Shown piece after piece: positions 24,030 through 32,104 of a stretch of DNA of 56,333 bases. Position 1 is the stretch's first letter. The number at the start of each line of letters is the position of its first letter. The stretch lies in contig CADBCV010000018.1 of the NCBI GenBank assembly GCA_902793285.1, positions 1 through 56,333 on the forward strand. Reading direction: 5' to 3'. Origin of the DNA: Oscillospiraceae bacterium. GTDB lineage: Bacteria > Bacillota > Clostridia > Oscillospirales > Oscillospiraceae. The position numbers and the translations under genes were made by a program. A model generated the notes under the pieces. It had not been told where the DNA came from. It saw only the letters and a list, made by a program, of their open reading frames with translations, and searched no databases.

Positions 24030-24992
24030 ATGGCCGAAAAGTACAATATCTGTCTCGACGTGGGCGGGACCAAGGTGCTCGGCGCGATTTTCAACGAGAA
24101 GGACGAGATCATCTACCGCCTGAAAAAGCGCTCCAAATCCGGCGGCGAAGGGACCGCCGATGTGGAGAAGGTCATCATCAGCGTGGTGGAGGAGATGATC
24201 GAAGCCTCCGGCATCGACCGGAAAAAGCTGAACGCCATCGCCTCCTGCGCCCCCGGCGTCATCGACCAGGACAAGGGCATCGTGCTCTTCACGCCGAACC
24301 TGCCCTGGCGCAACTACGACATTGCCGGGGCCATGCGCAAGAAATTCGGCGTGCCCTTCTTTGTGGGCAACGACGTGAATCTCGGCGTTTTGGGCGAATA
24401 CAAGTTCGGCGCGGCCCGGGGCTACAAAAACATCGTCGGCTTCTTTGTGGGCACCGGCATGGGCGGCGGTCTTGTGCTGGACGGCAAGCTCTTCACCGGC
24501 AACCAGTTCAAAGCCGCCGAGTACGGCCACATGATCCTCGATCCCGAGGGGCCCCTCTGCGGCTGCGGGCAGCGCGGCTGTCTCGAGGCGCTTGCGAGCA
24601 AGACCGCCATGACGAGTTACATCCGCCAGCAGGTCGCCCGCGGGCGGGAGTGCCAGCTTGCCGACATGGCGGCCGAGGGCGTCATCCGCAGCAAGAAGCT
24701 CAAGAAGGCGGTCGAGAGCGGGGACAAGGTTGCCATCGAGGCCGTGGACCGCGCCTGCCACTATCTCGCCATCGCGACCGGCAACATGATCAACACCATC
24801 TCCCCCGACCTCATCCTCTACGGCGGCGGCGTCATCGAGGCCATGGGCGACTATTTCCTCGAAAAGATCCTCGCGGAGGTGGACCGCTACTGCATGACTA
24901 CCATCCGCCCGACGGTGGAGATCAAGATCGCCGAGCTCGGCGACGACTCCATCCTCTACGGCGACCTCGCCCTCATCAAAGGGCTTGCGTAA
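24030..24992 (+). CDS. ROK-family sugar kinase (glucokinase-like)
   Basis: The 320-residue protein starts at ATG 24030 behind CAGGAGGATC. It has the ATP-binding DVGGTK motif near the N-terminus, the sugar-binding segment GNDVNLGVLGEY with its Asn-Asp, EYGHMIL with the zinc-ligand His, and the zinc motif CGCGQRGCLEA. These mark a ROK-family kinase; glucokinase is the most common activity in Firmicutes, but N-acetylglucosamine or other hexoses are possible. The gene has no sugar-transport neighbour. It is followed by a strong terminator, so it is monocistronic. Confidence 0.9.
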   Translation: MAEKYNICLDVGGTKVLGAIFNEKDEIIYRLKKRSKSGGEGTADVEKVIISVVEEMIEASGIDRKKLNAIASCAPGVIDQDKGIVLFTPNLPWRNYDIAGAMRKKFGVPFFVGNDVNLGVLGEYKFGAARGYKNIVGFFVGTGMGGGLVLDGKLFTGNQFKAAEYGHMILDPEGPLCGCGQRGCLEALASKTAMTSYIRQQVARGRECQLADMAAEGVIRSKKLKKAVESGDKVAIEAVDRACHYLAIATGNMINTISPDLILYGGGVIEAMGDYFLEKILAEVDRYCMTTIRPTVEIKIAELGDDSILYGDLALIKGLA

Positions 24993-25003
24993 GAGCGGAA
25001 GGA

Positions 25004-25035
25004 CCGTAGGGGCCGCCGCCCTCGGCGGCCCGGCC
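25004..25035. repeat. Half copy of the GTAGGGG-type element
   Basis: CCGTAGGGGCCGCCGCCCTC followed by GGCGGCCC forms a single hairpin; only the left end of the element is present. Confidence 0.55.
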
Positions 25036-25060
25036 GCACAATCAGCAACAAGCGCACTTA

Positions 25061-25106
25061 TCCCCGGCGAATCCGTGACAGATGCACGTTTTCGCCGGGG
25101 ATTTTT
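25061..25106 (+). terminator. Terminator of the ROK kinase gene
   Basis: An 11-bp perfect stem TCCCCGGCGAA (25061-25071) / TTCGCCGGGGA (25091-25101) is followed by TTTTT on the plus strand. Confidence 0.85.
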
Positions 25107-25114
25107 GCCGCTCT

Positions 25115-26302
25115 TTATGATTTGATCTCCGCCTTCACGTCCCGAAGGCTAAGGTCGTTTTCTTTTGCGATGCGGGCGAGATCCTCATACTCCGGCTTCT
25201 CACGGGAGACGCCCCAGCCCTCGGCGCGCTTGACGGTGACCTCGCCCCAGGGCGTCGCCGTCCTGCGGAAGGAGCGCTCCAGCGGATAGCGCGGGCAGAG
25301 CAGCTCCCGCACGCCGAGGGTCGTGGTGTGCTTAAAGAGGCAGCGGAGGAGGGCATCATGCTGCTCGCGCCGGCAGAGGACCGAGAGCAGCACGCCCGGT
25401 CGGTTCTTCTTCATGCCGATGGCGGTGGTCCACACATCGAGGGCCCCCGCGTCAAAAAGGCGCTCCATGGCAAAGCCGAGCTCCTCCCCCGTCATGTCGT
25501 CCAGATTGCAGCGGAGCTCCAGGAGGGTATCCGGCTCGCCCGCCGCCTCGCCCAGCAGGGCGCGCACGGCGTTGAGGCGCGCAAAGTCCTTTGTCCCCAT
25601 GCCGTAGCCGCACTTTTCCACCCGGAGGATGGGAGCGCTCTCAAAGCGGTCGGCAAAGTGGCCCGCGAGCGCCGCGCCCGTCGGGGTGCAGAGCTCGGAC
25701 TTGATGTCCCCCTCGTACCACGGCTTGCCGCGCAGCAGGATCTCCGTTGCGGGCGCGGGCACCGGGAGGATGCCGTGGGCGCATTTGACCGTGCCGCCGC
25801 CCACGTTGACGGGGGAGCAGAGCACCTGCTCCGGCCGGAGCTTCTCCATCAGCAGGCACACGCCCACTACGTCCGCCACGGCGTCGAGGGTGCCGACCTC
25901 ATGGAAGTGGATGTGCTCCAGCTCTTCGCCGTGGACTTCGCACTCCGCTCTCGCGATGCTGTCAAACACCTCACGCGCGTGAAAGCGCACGTTGTCGGAG
26001 AGGGGCATGGCGCCGATCAGGTCGCGGATCTCCCGGATGCCGTTGTGGTGATGGTGGTGGTGCTCCCCCTCGTGGTGATGGTGGTGCCCCTCCTCCTCGC
26101 CGTCTATGGTGACATGGACATGCAGGCCCTTTACGCCGCACTTGGTGTCCGCCTCCGCGGTGACGAGGGTCTTTCCCGCGAGGGCGGCGTTCATCTCCCG
26201 CAGGAAAGCCGCCTTCTCCGCTTCATCCAGCAGGTCCAGCAGGGCCCCGGTCAGCATATCGCCCGCGACGCCCATGCCGCAGTCTATGTACAGTGTTCTC
26301 AT
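25115..26302 (-). CDS. larC: LarC, nickel insertion for the nickel-pincer nucleotide cofactor
   Basis: LarC puts nickel into the pyridinium bisthiocarboxylate mononucleotide made by LarB and LarE, using CTP. The protein (395 residues) opens MRTLYIDCGMGVAGDMLTGA as in the DUF111/LarC family and keeps FHEVGTLDAVADVVG and the C-terminal CTP-binding half. It is one continuous frame, whereas the Lactobacillus plantarum gene needs a programmed frameshift. A striking loop at residues 73-86 holds eleven histidines in two runs, probably a nickel-storage or delivery segment. The ATG overlaps the larE stop by 4 nt. Confidence 0.95.
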   Translation of the reverse strand: MRTLYIDCGMGVAGDMLTGALLDLLDEAEKAAFLREMNAALAGKTLVTAEADTKCGVKGLHVHVTIDGEEEGHHHHHEGEHHHHHHNGIREIRDLIGAMPLSDNVRFHAREVFDSIARAECEVHGEELEHIHFHEVGTLDAVADVVGVCLLMEKLRPEQVLCSPVNVGGGTVKCAHGILPVPAPATEILLRGKPWYEGDIKSELCTPTGAALAGHFADRFESAPILRVEKCGYGMGTKDFARLNAVRALLGEAAGEPDTLLELRCNLDDMTGEELGFAMERLFDAGALDVWTTAIGMKKNRPGVLLSVLCRREQHDALLRCLFKHTTTLGVRELLCPRYPLERSFRRTATPWGEVTVKRAEGWGVSREKPEYEDLARIAKENDLSLRDVKAEIKS

Positions 26303-27054
26303 TTGCTTCTCTCCCTTGGGATCGGGTCAAGACTGACCTCGGAATAGCGGGGTCTGAGCGCCGCGCGGATCTCGTCCAGGCGCGCCTCTGCCTTCTCGTG
26401 CTGTCCGGCGACGAACTGGAGCTTTGCCGCCCCGTTTTTGGTGCGGAGACGAAAATCCGTAAAGCCCATCCGAAACAGGGCGTCCTCCCCCGCCTCGATC
26501 GCCGCGAGCTTTTCGCGGGTGATCGTCTCGCCTGTCGGGACGCGGGTGGCAAGGCAGGCATAGGCGGGCTTGTCCCAGGTGAAAAGCCCCGCCTCCCGGG
26601 ATGCTTCCCGGAGCTGTGCCTTCGTGATGGCGCAGAGGCGCAGGGGAGACAAAACCCCTTCCTCTCCCAGGGCCCGGTAGCCGGGGCGGTCTGAAATGTC
26701 GTCGCTCGCGTTCGTGCCGTCAATGACAAGCGCGAAGCCGTCCCGTGACGCGGCGGCCTTGATGGTTGACATAATAACTTTTTTGCAATAGTAACAGCGG
26801 TTTTGCGGGTTCGCCGCGACCTGAGGATCGGCGAGCGGGTCGGCCTCCAGCACCGTGAGCTCCGCCCCCAGTTCACCCGCGAGGCGCAGGGCGTCCCGAT
26901 ATTCAAATTCCGGCTGGAAGGGGGACTTCACATAGTAGATCCCCAGTCGCTCCGCCCAGCGAAGCCCCGCCCAGAGAAGGTACGAGGAATCCGCGCCCCC
27001 GGAAAACGCGAGGGCGACCTGCGGATGCTCGGTAAAAAATTCTTGCAGAGTCAT
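26299..27054 (-). CDS. larE: LarE, sulfur transferase for the nickel-pincer nucleotide cofactor
   Basis: LarE activates the carboxylates of its substrate with ATP and installs sulfur. The 251-residue protein has the PP-loop AFSGGADSSYLL (residues 16-27). The cysteine in PAYACLATRVPTGE matches the position of the sacrificial sulfur-donor cysteine in Lactobacillus LarE; extra cysteines occur in NRCYYCKK, so cluster-dependent sulfur transfer is an alternative that I cannot decide. It starts 1 nt after the larB stop and overlaps larC, a tight three-gene operon. Confidence 0.95.
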   Translation of the reverse strand: MTLQEFFTEHPQVALAFSGGADSSYLLWAGLRWAERLGIYYVKSPFQPEFEYRDALRLAGELGAELTVLEADPLADPQVAANPQNRCYYCKKVIMSTIKAAASRDGFALVIDGTNASDDISDRPGYRALGEEGVLSPLRLCAITKAQLREASREAGLFTWDKPAYACLATRVPTGETITREKLAAIEAGEDALFRMGFTDFRLRTKNGAAKLQFVAGQHEKAEARLDEIRAALRPRYSEVSLDPIPRERSK

Positions 27055-27055
27055 A

Positions 27056-27808
27056 TCAGTCGAGATGGTTGATCATGCTGGCCATATAGCCCGCGCCGAA
27101 GCCGTTGTCGATGTTCACGACCGAAACGCCGCTTGCGCAGGAGTTGAGCATGGATAAGAGCGCCGCGATCCCGCCGAGGCTTGCCCCGTAGCCCACGCTC
27201 GTGGGGACGGCGATGACCGGGCAGTCGGCAAGGCCGCCGATGACGGAGGGGAGCGCCCCCTCCATCCCCGCCACGGCCACGATGACACGGGCGGACATGA
27301 TGGCGTCCATATGGCTCAAAAGCCGGTGGATGCCGGAGACACCCACATCGTAGAGGCGCAGGACCTCATTGCCCAAAACCTCGGCCGTGACGGCGGCCTC
27401 CTCCGCGACCGGGATATCGCTGGTGCCGCCGGTCGCAACCACGACGCGGCCCTTGCCCGTGGGCTTCGGCAGGGGGCCGATGACGCCGGTTTTGGACTGG
27501 GCGTTATAAGAGAGCGGCAGGGCGGCGCCGACATAGTCCGCGGCCTCCTGCGAGATCCTTGTGACGAGGACGGTCTCCTGTCCGCTCTCGCGCATAGCCT
27601 CCGCTATGCCAAGGATCTGCTCCTTTGTCTTGCCCGCGCCGTAGATGACCTCCGGCACGCCCTGGCGGATGCCCCGGTGGAGGTCCACCTTGGCGTATTC
27701 GCCGATCTCCTGTATGGGCTGCATCTTGAGTTTGAGCGCCGCGTCCTCGGGCGTGACTTTCCCCTCCGCCACATTGCGGAGCAGCGCTGTCACCTCTGTT
27801 TTATCCAT
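27056..27808 (-). CDS. larB: LarB, carboxylase/hydrolase for the nickel-pincer nucleotide cofactor
   Basis: LarB starts the pathway by carboxylating the pyridine ring of nicotinic acid adenine dinucleotide. The 250-residue protein begins at ATG 27808 behind GGGGGAC; the longer frame would cross the promoter. The N-terminal helical part (DKTEVTALLRNVAEGKVTPE) is followed by a PurE-like domain with VVATGGTSDIPVAEEAA, VGVSGIHRLL and AVAGMEGALPSVIGGL, all typical of LarB. It heads larB-larE-larC. No larA-type racemase is encoded in the window, so the cofactor's user must lie elsewhere. Confidence 0.95.
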   Translation of the reverse strand: MDKTEVTALLRNVAEGKVTPEDAALKLKMQPIQEIGEYAKVDLHRGIRQGVPEVIYGAGKTKEQILGIAEAMRESGQETVLVTRISQEAADYVGAALPLSYNAQSKTGVIGPLPKPTGKGRVVVATGGTSDIPVAEEAAVTAEVLGNEVLRLYDVGVSGIHRLLSHMDAIMSARVIVAVAGMEGALPSVIGGLADCPVIAVPTSVGYGASLGGIAALLSMLNSCASGVSVVNIDNGFGAGYMASMINHLD

Positions 27809-27840
27809 GGCGGGTCCCCCTTCGGTTTTTGGTTTTGCAT

Positions 27841-27869
27841 AGTATAAACTACTTTTTCTCTTTGCGCAA
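27841..27869 (-). promoter_or_regulatory. Promoter of larBEC
   Basis: TTGCGC (27864-27869) and TATACT (27841-27846) on the minus strand, 17-bp spacer. Its -35 lies only 3 bp from the -35 of the divergent promoter. Confidence 0.75.
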
Positions 27870-27872
27870 GGC

Positions 27873-27901
27873 TTGCCGCGGTCAAATCTCTCTGGTATAA
27901 T
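27873..27901 (+). promoter_or_regulatory. Promoter of the EamA-VOC-dapF run
   Basis: TTGCCG (27873-27878) and TATAAT (27896-27901), 17-bp spacer, with extended -10 TGG. Back to back with the larBEC promoter. Confidence 0.75.
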
Positions 27902-27935
27902 GCCAGCATCGCACAGAGTAAAGAGATGAAAAGCC

Positions 27936-28814
27936 ATGCATAAACTCTCCCCGCGCGCCCGGATCATCCTGTCCATGCTGATCTTCGGCACCATCGGCGT
28001 CTTCCGGCGCTGGATTCCCTGGCCCTCGAGCGCCGTGGCGCTCACGCGCTCGGTCATCGGGCTTTTGTTTCTGCTTGCGCTGCGTGCCCTGCGGCACGAG
28101 CCCATCGACAGGCGCGCCGTGCGCCGCAATCTCGGGAAGCTCCTGCTCCTCGGGGCGATGCTGGGCGCAAACTGGATCTTCCTCTTTGAGGCGTATAACT
28201 ACACCTCCGTCGCCGCGGCGACGATGTGCTATTACATGGCCCCGGTGCTCATCGTCCTCGTCTCCCCGCTCTTTGGGGAGCGGCTCACCGTGCGCAAGGG
28301 CTTCTGCGCGGCGGCCGCGGTGTTCGGGATGGTGCTGGTGTCCGGCGTCCTCTCCGGCGGTCTGCACGGGGCGAAGGGGCTTCTCTTCGGCCTCATCGCG
28401 GCCTGCCTCTACGCTGCCATTGTGCTTTTGAACCGGACGCTCCGGGACATCTCCGCCGGGGACCGGACCATCATGCAGTTTGCCGCCTGCGCCGCGGTGA
28501 TGCTGCCCTACGTGCTTCTGACAGAGGATGTGCGCGCGCTGCCGCTCTCGCCGCGCATTATCCTGCTGCTGCTCACGGTCGGCATCCTGCATACGGGGCT
28601 TGCGTATGTGTGGTACTTCGGCGGCATCGCGGGCGTCCCGGCCCAGTCCGCGGCGCTTTTGAGCTATCTTGACCCGGTGGCGGCGGTGCTCCTCTCCGTG
28701 ACGCTTTTGCGGGAGCCCATGACGCTCACCGCCGCGCTCGGCGCCGCGCTGGTTTTGGGAGCGATGGCCGTGAGCGAGCTCGAGCCGCGCGGAAGCCGCA
28801 CCGGTTCACAATGA
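27936..28814 (+). CDS. EamA/DMT-family transporter
   Basis: This 292-residue protein has about ten membrane segments in two EamA repeats (first half with SMLIFGTIGVFRRWIPWPSS, second with LFGLIAACLYAAIVLLNRTL). A GAGATGAAAAG site precedes the ATG. It is an exporter-type permease of unknown substrate. It is divergent from larBEC across back-to-back promoters and heads a same-strand run with a VOC protein, dapF and a nucleotidyltransferase at spacings of 25 bp or less. Co-regulation with larBEC is possible but nothing shows a shared operator. Confidence 0.9.
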   Translation: MHKLSPRARIILSMLIFGTIGVFRRWIPWPSSAVALTRSVIGLLFLLALRALRHEPIDRRAVRRNLGKLLLLGAMLGANWIFLFEAYNYTSVAAATMCYYMAPVLIVLVSPLFGERLTVRKGFCAAAAVFGMVLVSGVLSGGLHGAKGLLFGLIAACLYAAIVLLNRTLRDISAGDRTIMQFAACAAVMLPYVLLTEDVRALPLSPRIILLLLTVGILHTGLAYVWYFGGIAGVPAQSAALLSYLDPVAAVLLSVTLLREPMTLTAALGAALVLGAMAVSELEPRGSRTGSQ

Positions 28815-28839
28815 CGGAAAACCGAAGGGAGGACTTGGC

Positions 28840-29208
28840 ATGTTTACTTTCAACCACTTCAACTTCAATGTCTTTGATTTGGAGCGCAGCCTGCGCTTTT
28901 ATGACGAGGCGCTGGGCCTTCGCCCCGTGCGGGAGAAGAACGCCGCCGACGGGCGCTACAAGATCGTTTTCCTCGGCGACGGGAAGAGCGACTTTCAGCT
29001 CGAGCTCACCTGGCTGCGGGACCGCACGGAGCCCTACGACCTGGGTGAGCAGGAATATCACCTCGCCTTCGTGGCGGAGGACTTCGACGCCGCGCATGAA
29101 AAGCACAGGGCTCTCGGCTGCATCTGCTTTGAAAACCCCGAAATGGGCATTTACTTCCTCGAGGACCCGGACGGCTACTGGATCGAGATTATCCCGCCCA
29201 GAAAGTGA
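28840..29208 (+). CDS. VOC-superfamily protein (glyoxalase I-like)
   Basis: The 122-residue protein is a single vicinal-oxygen-chelate domain with two beta-alpha-beta-beta-beta units. Candidate metal ligands are His in FNHFNFNV, Glu in FQLELTW, His in EYHLAFV and Glu in YWIEIIP, the set used by lactoylglutathione lyases. Length fits bacterial GloA-like proteins. A GAAGGGAGGAC site precedes the ATG. Firmicutes mostly lack glutathione, so the thiol partner and real substrate are uncertain. It sits 25 bp after the EamA gene and 7 bp before dapF. Confidence 0.88.
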   Translation: MFTFNHFNFNVFDLERSLRFYDEALGLRPVREKNAADGRYKIVFLGDGKSDFQLELTWLRDRTEPYDLGEQEYHLAFVAEDFDAAHEKHRALGCICFENPEMGIYFLEDPDGYWIEIIPPRK

Positions 29209-29215
29209 GTAAGCC

Positions 29216-30070
29216 TTGAACATCACGAAAATGCACGGGGCCGGGAACGACTTTGTGATCCTGAATACGCTCGAGACCCCGATCCCGGCGGCGCTTTTCC
29301 CGGCGCTTGCGCGGCGGCTCTGCGCCCGGCAGACCGGCGTCGGCGCGGACGGGCTGATGGTCCTTGTCCCGGCGGAAAAGGGCGGCGACTACGGGATGCG
29401 CTTTTATAACGCGGACGGCAGTCTCGGCGAGATGTGCGGCAACGGCGCGCGGTGCATCTGCCGCTACGGGCACGACCACGGACTCGCGGGCAATGTGCAG
29501 CGGGTGGAGACCACCGCGGGCCTTGTGACCGGGGAGCGCGTCGACGAGCGGCGCTACCGGGTGCGCCTCAACGACCCCACGGTCATCGACCTGCACCGCG
29601 CGGTTACAGCGGCCGGGGCGGTGTACGACTGCGCCTATCTTGAGCTCGGCAAGCCCGGCATCCCCCACGCCGTTGTGCACATGGAGGACTGGGACGCCTG
29701 GGAGACCGCGCGCCTCAGAGCCCTCGGGCGGGCGCTGCGCTTTTCGCCGGTCTTTCCGAAGGGCGCGAACGTGAGCTTTGTGAAGGTCCTGGGGCCGGAT
29801 TCCGTCAAGGCTGTGACCTTTGAGCGCGGGGTGGAGGATTTCACCCTCGCCTGCGGGACGGGCTGCGGCAGCATCGCGGCCGCCCTCTGCCTGCTGGGGA
29901 TCACGTCCGGCGGGCCGCTCACGGTCTCGATGCCGGGCGGGGAGCTCTCTGTGAGCCTCACGCGCGCAGGGGACAGCGTGCGGGACATTTTCCTCACCGG
30001 GCCGACCTGCCGCGTCTTCGAGGGGGAGGTCTCAGAGGAGCTTCTGGAGGGCCTATGCACGACATTCTGA
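29216..30070 (+). CDS. dapF: Diaminopimelate epimerase
   Basis: DapF interconverts LL- and meso-diaminopimelate for lysine and peptidoglycan synthesis. The 284-residue protein has the opening MNITKMHGAGNDFV and both catalytic cysteines, in EMCGNGARC and ACGTGCGSIAAAL, so the active site is complete. The start is an uncommon TTG at 29216; the family alignment fixes it because the conserved K-M-H-G-A-G-N-D-F lies directly after. Other dap genes are absent from the window. The last 16 nt overlap the next gene. Confidence 0.95.
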   Translation: MNITKMHGAGNDFVILNTLETPIPAALFPALARRLCARQTGVGADGLMVLVPAEKGGDYGMRFYNADGSLGEMCGNGARCICRYGHDHGLAGNVQRVETTAGLVTGERVDERRYRVRLNDPTVIDLHRAVTAAGAVYDCAYLELGKPGIPHAVVHMEDWDAWETARLRALGRALRFSPVFPKGANVSFVKVLGPDSVKAVTFERGVEDFTLACGTGCGSIAAALCLLGITSGGPLTVSMPGGELSVSLTRAGDSVRDIFLTGPTCRVFEGEVSEELLEGLCTTF

Positions 30071-30717
30071 CAACGCTCGCCGCCGAGTATGACCCCATCG
30101 CCATCATCGTCTACGGCTCCTTTGCCGACGGGACGCACAACCTCTTCAGCGACTTTGACGCCCTGCTCATCACCCGCGACGGCACGCGGCGGCACGACGA
30201 CCGCTTTATAGACTGCATCCAGCTCGACGTGTTCATCCATCCCCTCTCGGATTTTGCGGGGGACTATGACCCGGCGGACTATGCCCAGGTATACGGCGGG
30301 CAGATTTTGCTGGATCGGGACGGCGTCGCGGCATCGCTTCTGGAGCGGGTGCGGAGCTTTGTGGAGGGCAGGGCCGGGAAGACCGCGGAGGAGCTCGCCT
30401 TCGATGTGAGCTGGTGCGAGAAGATGCTGCGCCGGGCAGAGCGGACCGACGCCGAGGGCTGCTTTCGCCGCCACTGGCTTCTTGTGGACAGCCTGGAAAT
30501 CTATACGGAGATCCGCGGCTGGCCCTATCTCGGCCCGAAGAAAGCCCTCAGCCAGCTTGAGAAAAAGGACAGGGCGGCCTTCGCGCTCTATGAAAGGGCG
30601 CTGACGGAGGGCGACTATTCCGCTCTCGTCGCATGGGTCTCCCACATCCGGGAGCGCTTTGACAAGGGGCGGCGGAAAAAGAAACAAGCCCCTCCGGCGC
30701 CGCAGGGTCGGCTGTGA
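30055..30717 (+). CDS. Nucleotidyltransferase-domain protein (pol beta-like)
   Basis: The 220-residue protein has the minimal pol beta-type nucleotidyltransferase signature GS-x10-DxD: G21-S22 and D33-F-D35 in VYGSFADGTHNLFSDFDALL, with a further Asp in the LDVFIH strand as the likely third carboxylate. A helical C-terminal domain (residues 100-200) follows, as in kanamycin/lincosamide-type nucleotidyltransferases and related stand-alone proteins. The tail is basic (KGRRKKKQ). It overlaps the dapF end by 16 nt and is therefore translationally coupled. The substrate is unknown; an antibiotic-modifying or protein-modifying role would be speculation. Confidence 0.8.
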   Translation: MHDILTTLAAEYDPIAIIVYGSFADGTHNLFSDFDALLITRDGTRRHDDRFIDCIQLDVFIHPLSDFAGDYDPADYAQVYGGQILLDRDGVAASLLERVRSFVEGRAGKTAEELAFDVSWCEKMLRRAERTDAEGCFRRHWLLVDSLEIYTEIRGWPYLGPKKALSQLEKKDRAAFALYERALTEGDYSALVAWVSHIRERFDKGRRKKKQAPPAPQGRL

Positions 30718-30747
30718 GCCGCCTTGAGAAGGAAAACGCAGCAAAAA

Positions 30748-30800
30748 TATTGGGCGAATTCGTATTTTCTGCGAATTCGCCCAATTTCAATTATACTTCT
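30748..30800. terminator. Bidirectional terminator, 13-bp perfect palindrome
   Basis: TTGGGCGAATTCG (30750-30762) / CGAATTCGCCCAA (30772-30784) with a 9-nt loop. On the minus strand ATATTTTTGC follows; on the plus strand TTTCAATTATAC. It separates the converging nucleotidyltransferase and CNNM genes. Its GGCGAATTCG core resembles the hairpins in the composite elements at 4442-4485 and 40994-41037. Confidence 0.8.
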
Positions 30801-30838
30801 GTTTTTCTGCCGGGCAGCCGCCCCTGCATTCTTGCCGC

Positions 30839-32104
30839 TTATTCTTCCTGTTTCTCGCTTCGCTGGATCAGGACCTTGTCGACCCTGCGGCCGTCGGACA
30901 TCTCCAGCACCGTGACACGCAGGCCCTCGCGCTCAAAGCTGTCGCCCACGTTGGGGAAGCCGCCGAAGCACTCGATGGTCCAGCCGCCGACGGTGCTGCT
31001 CTCAGCCTCGATGCTGTCCTCGGGGAGGCCCAGAAGCTCCTCCATCTCGAAGAGCATCATCGCGCCGTCGAGCTCATATTCCCCGTCGCGGCGCTCGACC
31101 ACGTCGGGCTCCACCTCGTCGTTATCGTCCCAGATGTCGCCCACGATCTGCTCCAGCACGTCCTCCATCGAGAGGACGCCGAGGGTGCCGCCGTATTCGT
31201 CCGTCACGACGGCGAGGTGCTGGCGGGCGCGGCGGAGCTGGCTCAACACCGCGGGCAGCTTCATGGTCTTGTAGATATAGCAGGGCGGCATGAGAAGCGA
31301 ACGGATATCGGTCTCGCCCTCCTCGGCAATGGCCTTGAGGAAACGGTTGAGATAGAGGATGCCGATGATATTGTCGACGCTCCCCTCATAGACGGGAAGC
31401 CTTGAGAAGGATGCCTTCTCGATCTGCTCGAGGATCTTGTCGCGCTCATCCTCAATGTCGAGGGCGACCACATCCACGCGGGCGGTCATCACGTCGAGGG
31501 CGGAGATCTCGGAAAAGTCGATGGCGGAGCGCACAAGCTCGGACTGATCCTCGTCCAGGACCTTCTCATCCTCGGCCGTCTCGATGATGGAGTGAAGCTC
31601 CTCCACGGCCTCCTCGCCGCTCTCCTCCTCATCCTCCGAGAGCCAGAAGGTCAGAAGCCAGATGAGCTTGACCACGAGCCACACGAGGGGCTTGAGCAGA
31701 ACGGTCAGCGCGCGGACGGGATAGGCGTAGCGCAGGGAGAGGCGGTTTGCCCCCTTCTTCGCGCAGATCTTCGGGATCGTCTCGCCGAAGATGATGATGG
31801 TGACAGTGAGCACAAGCGTCCCGACCCAGGTGAGCCTGTCCGAGCCCGTGAGCACGATCACGAGCACCGACATCAGGGCGGAGGCGCCGATGTTCACAAG
31901 GTTGTTGCCGATCAGGATGGCGCTGAGCGCATCGTCAAAATGCCCGAGAATTTTCACCACGACGCCCGCGCGCCGGTCCCCCTCGTCCCGCAGGTTTTCC
32001 ATGCGGAGCTGATTGCAGGAGGAGAAGGCCATCTCGGACCCGGAGAAGAAGGCGGACAGACACACAAGAAGTGCGATGCCGATCACGATTCCATAGATGC
32101 TCAT
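30839..32104 (-). CDS. CNNM/CorC-type transporter protein (hemolysin C family), second of a tandem pair
   Basis: The 421-residue protein has an N-terminal CNNM (DUF21) membrane domain (about residues 1-190, with LSAFFSGSEMAFSSCN and FGETIPKICAKK), a tandem CBS pair (about 205-330, with VMTARVDVVALD and EYGGTLGVLSMEDVLEQIVG) and a C-terminal CorC_HlyC domain (about 340-415). Such proteins are linked to Mg2+ or Na+/Mg2+ transport. It overlaps the upstream paralogue by 4 nt (ATGA). Confidence 0.93.
   Translation of the reverse strand: MSIYGIVIGIALLVCLSAFFSGSEMAFSSCNQLRMENLRDEGDRRAGVVVKILGHFDDALSAILIGNNLVNIGASALMSVLVIVLTGSDRLTWVGTLVLTVTIIIFGETIPKICAKKGANRLSLRYAYPVRALTVLLKPLVWLVVKLIWLLTFWLSEDEEESGEEAVEELHSIIETAEDEKVLDEDQSELVRSAIDFSEISALDVMTARVDVVALDIEDERDKILEQIEKASFSRLPVYEGSVDNIIGILYLNRFLKAIAEEGETDIRSLLMPPCYIYKTMKLPAVLSQLRRARQHLAVVTDEYGGTLGVLSMEDVLEQIVGDIWDDNDEVEPDVVERRDGEYELDGAMMLFEMEELLGLPEDSIEAESSTVGGWTIECFGGFPNVGDSFEREGLRVTVLEMSDGRRVDKVLIQRSEKQEE

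Noticed and set aside
24959-25114. Hairpin at 25061-25101 as terminator of the larBEC transcript
   Set aside because: The T-run follows only on the plus strand; on the minus strand the hairpin is followed by AAGTGCGC, so it better fits the sugar-kinase gene.
26038-26100. GTGGTGATG-type run considered as a non-coding microsatellite
   Set aside because: It encodes the histidine loop of LarC in frame, and the protein is intact on both sides.
25115-26302. Programmed frameshift in larC, as known in Lactobacillus plantarum
   Set aside because: Here larC is one uninterrupted frame over both halves.
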